Shown here: positions 5,590 through 7,399 of the stretch, in pieces
How positions within the stretch are numbered: position 1 is the stretch's first letter
Layout: each line of letters begins with the position of its first letter
DNA from: an uncultured Collinsella sp.
Lineage (GTDB): Bacteria > Actinomycetota > Coriobacteriia > Coriobacteriales > Coriobacteriaceae
Reading direction: 5' to 3'
DNA length: 7,399 nt
Assembly: GCA_902489955.1 (NCBI GenBank)
Contig: CABUBY010000083.1
Location: forward strand, 1 to 7,399
Made by a program: the position numbers and the translations under genes
Notes under the pieces: model-generated
What the model was told of the DNA's origin: nothing
Seen by the model: only the letters and a program-made list of their open reading frames with translations
Databases searched by the model: none

Positions 5590-6703
5590 CTACAAACGCG
5601 AATCTGCTGCGCCGAGAAGTCTCGTCGTCTGGCAGAACTTGTCACACAGACGTTCCGGTTCGCCCTGGGGAATCTGAGTACGCTCGGTCTCAAAGGAGAG
5701 GCCGTACTCGCGTGCCGGAAGGAAATACTCGAAATAGCCGTTGGTGTAACCGCAAACTATTCCCTCGACCGGGCATTCGCGCTTCATGCGAATACCCAAG
5801 TCGCTGCCGAGCTCACTCGGGAACACAAAGAGATGCAGGCCGCCCAAACTGATGACGGCACACTTAAGCGTGAGCGAAAAGTCGTCATGGGCAACGGTGT
5901 GATAGAACGTCTGAGGCTCGATGCGGTCGAGAACGACCTCGCGATCGAGCTTGATCTGGGAAATCGCCTCGGCAAGACCGGTCGAAACGCGCTCGACCTC
6001 GGGAATGCCGCGTCCCTGGCGAAAATTGCGGTCGCTACAGTCGCCAGCAGCACCGACGACCATGGCCGGATAGTAACCAAGACTCTGAGCGAGCTTTTTG
6101 CCGGTGAGACCGGCGAGTTCGCTCGTGAGCTCAGTCGGGTCCGACGCAAGCGGAATGCACCGCCCAGTTCACAAAGCCCGCAAATGGCTTGCCTTCGGTA
6201 TCGAAGAACGATACGACAATGACCTCATTGTCGGCGAGTTCACCTGGGATGATGCGGTTGTCGTAGAAACCGGTGATGACCCGCTTGCCCAAGCGACAAA
6301 TCGCGGGCTGTGCGTTGGCGCGGCACTCCTCAAAGCATTGGCAAATGGTATCGAGGAACCAGCGGTAGTAGTTCTCGTCGAATTTTCCCGTCCACCAGCT
6401 GCGGTGGTAAGCGACGATTGAAGTATGGTCGTGCGTCGCCGAGAGCAGGACGCAATCACGGTCAATGCCGTAGCGCTCGGCGAGCATTGTCTTGACTTCC
6501 TCGGCCATGCTTTCCTCGAACTCGAGGACATCGGCATTAAAGAGAAACACTTCACGTTCGCCTTGCTGGAAGAGAATGGCGTTGGCGAAGACGTCGTCAT
6601 GGACGCCCGTCGCAGGTTCAAGACGGTTGGGAAGATTGCGGTAGCCAATCAGGTAGATGTCGCCCTGTGGGGTGATTTTGCGGCGCGCGTGTCCAATGTT
6701 CAT
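5590..6703 (-). pseudogene. Neutral/alkaline ceramidase-family hydrolase, disrupted by a one-base frameshift
   Basis: The 5' half (6703 to 6131, 190 residues) starts at ATG 6701-6703 with AAGGAG seven bases upstream. It shows the N-terminal pattern of the neutral ceramidase family: KITPQG near residue 9, GVHDDVFANAILF around 33-45, and SATHDHTS with His91 and His93. NWAVHSACVG follows, with His183. These match the family's zinc-binding histidine regions. The frame then stops at TGA 6131-6133. The remaining half continues in the +1 frame without a stop to TAG 5590-5592, with VVGAAGD, FVFPSELG and GYTNGYFEYFLPAREY, the expected later motifs. Removing one base near 6131-6139 joins them into a 370-residue protein. 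No signal peptide is present, so a cytoplasmic hydrolase acting on an amide or acyl conjugate is inferred. The 3' half has no ribosome binding site of its own (first ATG 6061-6063). It may be a true mutation, a sequencing error or, less likely, programmed frameshifting. Confidence 0.8.
6131..6139 (-). other. Frameshift site in ceramidase-family gene
   Basis: The minus strand reads GGA CCC GAC TGA GCTC here. Deleting one C of CCC gives Gly-Pro-Thr-Glu-Leu; deleting the T gives Gly-Pro-Asp-Glu-Leu. Either restores the downstream frame. The downstream frame has its own stop (TGA, 6169-6171), so the shift must lie between 6134 and about 6168 or at the terminal TGA itself. Confidence 0.75.
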
Positions 6704-6721
6704 GCACGTTCTCCTTCTGTG

Positions 6722-7399
6722 TCACGCCGCATTCAAGGCGGCAATGATGATTTCGACGAGGCGCTCATGGGATCCGGCGGCAAAACCGGAGTTCATGGCC
6801 TCATAGGTGATCTTTTCGTACGCGTCGGGAGCCGGTAGGTACTTCTGTCCGCCGTTGACGAGCGTGGCAAAGAACACAGAGCCGGACCGAGCGGCGCGCA
6901 CAGTGGCGCCGAATGCACTCGAGACCTCGGGTTGTACGCCGACAAGCTCGACGTTTCCCAGCCGGAGCAGATAGACCCTCGTGCGCTGCTCGCCAGCGGC
7001 ATGAAACTCATACGTTCGGTGCGGAGCCAAAGAGTGAAAATCGGCGCGTGTCTGAGCGGGCAGGAGAACGTCGACCGTGCGGGCATCGATGCCGGTAGCG
7101 TCATCCTCACGCGCCATGCGAGCGGTCTCGATTAAAGCATCGCCCAAGGCCTGCCCCTGCTGGTGCAACATGCGGTATCCGTCCTCATGGGCATCGACCG
7201 TCTGCTTAACGCCGGCCGCATCGAACATGACGTTCATGGCGCGCTCCGCCGGACTTTGGTCGCCCGCGGCGCCTGGCAGCAACAGGGCAACGCCGCCCAG
7301 CTCGCGCTCGAGTGACATGGCGGCAAAACCAAAGAGGTCTCCGCTCGCCATGCGCCTCCCCTCGGAGTCGCGCGACCCGTCGAGCACGGAGGACTGAAC
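6722..7399 (-). CDS. Neutral/alkaline ceramidase-family hydrolase, 3' part (5' end outside window)
   Basis: The frame is open from the right edge (GTT at 7397-7399) to TGA at 6722-6724, giving 225 residues of the C-terminal portion. It shows the same order of landmarks as the broken neighbour. A segment with GDLFGFAAMSLERELGG precedes LLLPGAAGDQSP. Then LVGVQPEVSSAFG contributes the Glu expected in the metal site, and VNGGQKYLPAPDAYE precedes the final FAAGSHERLVEIII helix. The N-terminal His motifs must lie beyond the window, so the true start is unknown and a GTG at 7385-7387 is only an internal codon. The stop is 18 bases before the next gene's ATG, and that gap holds the next gene's ribosome binding site, so the two are surely one operon. 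They are divergent paralogues, alike in motif order more than in sequence. Family assignment is good; substrate is unknown. Confidence 0.8.
   Translation of the reverse strand, partial: VQSSVLDGSRDSEGRRMASGDLFGFAAMSLERELGGVALLLPGAAGDQSPAERAMNVMFDAAGVKQTVDAHEDGYRMLHQQGQALGDALIETARMAREDDATGIDARTVDVLLPAQTRADFHSLAPHRTYEFHAAGEQRTRVYLLRLGNVELVGVQPEVSSAFGATVRAARSGSVFFATLVNGGQKYLPAPDAYEKITYEAMNSGFAAGSHERLVEIIIAALNAA

Noticed and set aside
5397..5693. In-frame extension of the PTS gene upstream to 5693.
   Set aside because: It adds a Cys/Arg-rich stretch overlapping the ceramidase gene. EIIB domains start at MKYQKL, where a well-spaced AAGGAG is found.
6061..6063. ATG as an independent start for the second half of the ceramidase gene.
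   Set aside because: No Shine-Dalgarno precedes it, and about 20 upstream codons in the same frame already align with the paralogue.
5539..6222. A 227-codon plus-strand frame opposite the broken ceramidase gene.
   Set aside because: No recognisable domain and no convincing ribosome binding site. The minus strand carries family motifs in both halves.

Overview
The window is GC-rich bacterial DNA with strong AAGGAG-type ribosome binding sites and compact genes. Gene content (a beta-glucoside-type PTS permease, a short peptide deformylase of the GLAANMIG type, a DHA2-class efflux pump, ceramidase-fold proteins without signal peptides) and base composition suggest a gut anaerobe of the Coriobacteriia, such as Collinsella. 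That assignment is inference; there is no rRNA or other marker here.

Layout. (1) Positions 1-686, minus strand: the start of a protein with a very acidic N-terminus, a charged helical middle and an Arg-Gly-Gly-rich tail that runs off the left edge. Its leader (687-777) can form four small hairpins in a row. (2) Positions 839-2254, minus: a DHA2-family MFS drug/proton antiporter. (3) Positions 2460-3830, plus: a short peptide deformylase followed 36 bases later by a LysR-type regulator. These form a probable two-gene operon divergent from the MFS gene across a 205-base intergenic region that contains inverted repeats. (4) Positions 3893-3933: a perfect 13-bp stem between convergent genes, a likely bidirectional terminator. 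(5) Positions 3954-7399, minus: a probable operon read right to left. It holds the 3' part of one ceramidase-family gene, then a second paralogue broken by a one-base frameshift near 6131-6139, then a PTS EIIBC permease with no EIIA domain.

How the genes may work together. The LysR protein is the natural candidate regulator of the divergent efflux pump. Its deformylase partner raises the possibility of a small stress or antibiotic-resistance module. On the right, two apparently cytoplasmic ceramidase-fold hydrolases beside a sugar PTS suggest uptake and cleavage of an amide- or acyl-containing sugar conjugate. Loss of one hydrolase by frameshift, if real, would point to a decaying pathway or to dispensable duplication. 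All of these links are inferred from gene order.

No tRNA, rRNA, CRISPR array, insertion sequence or prophage gene was recognised.
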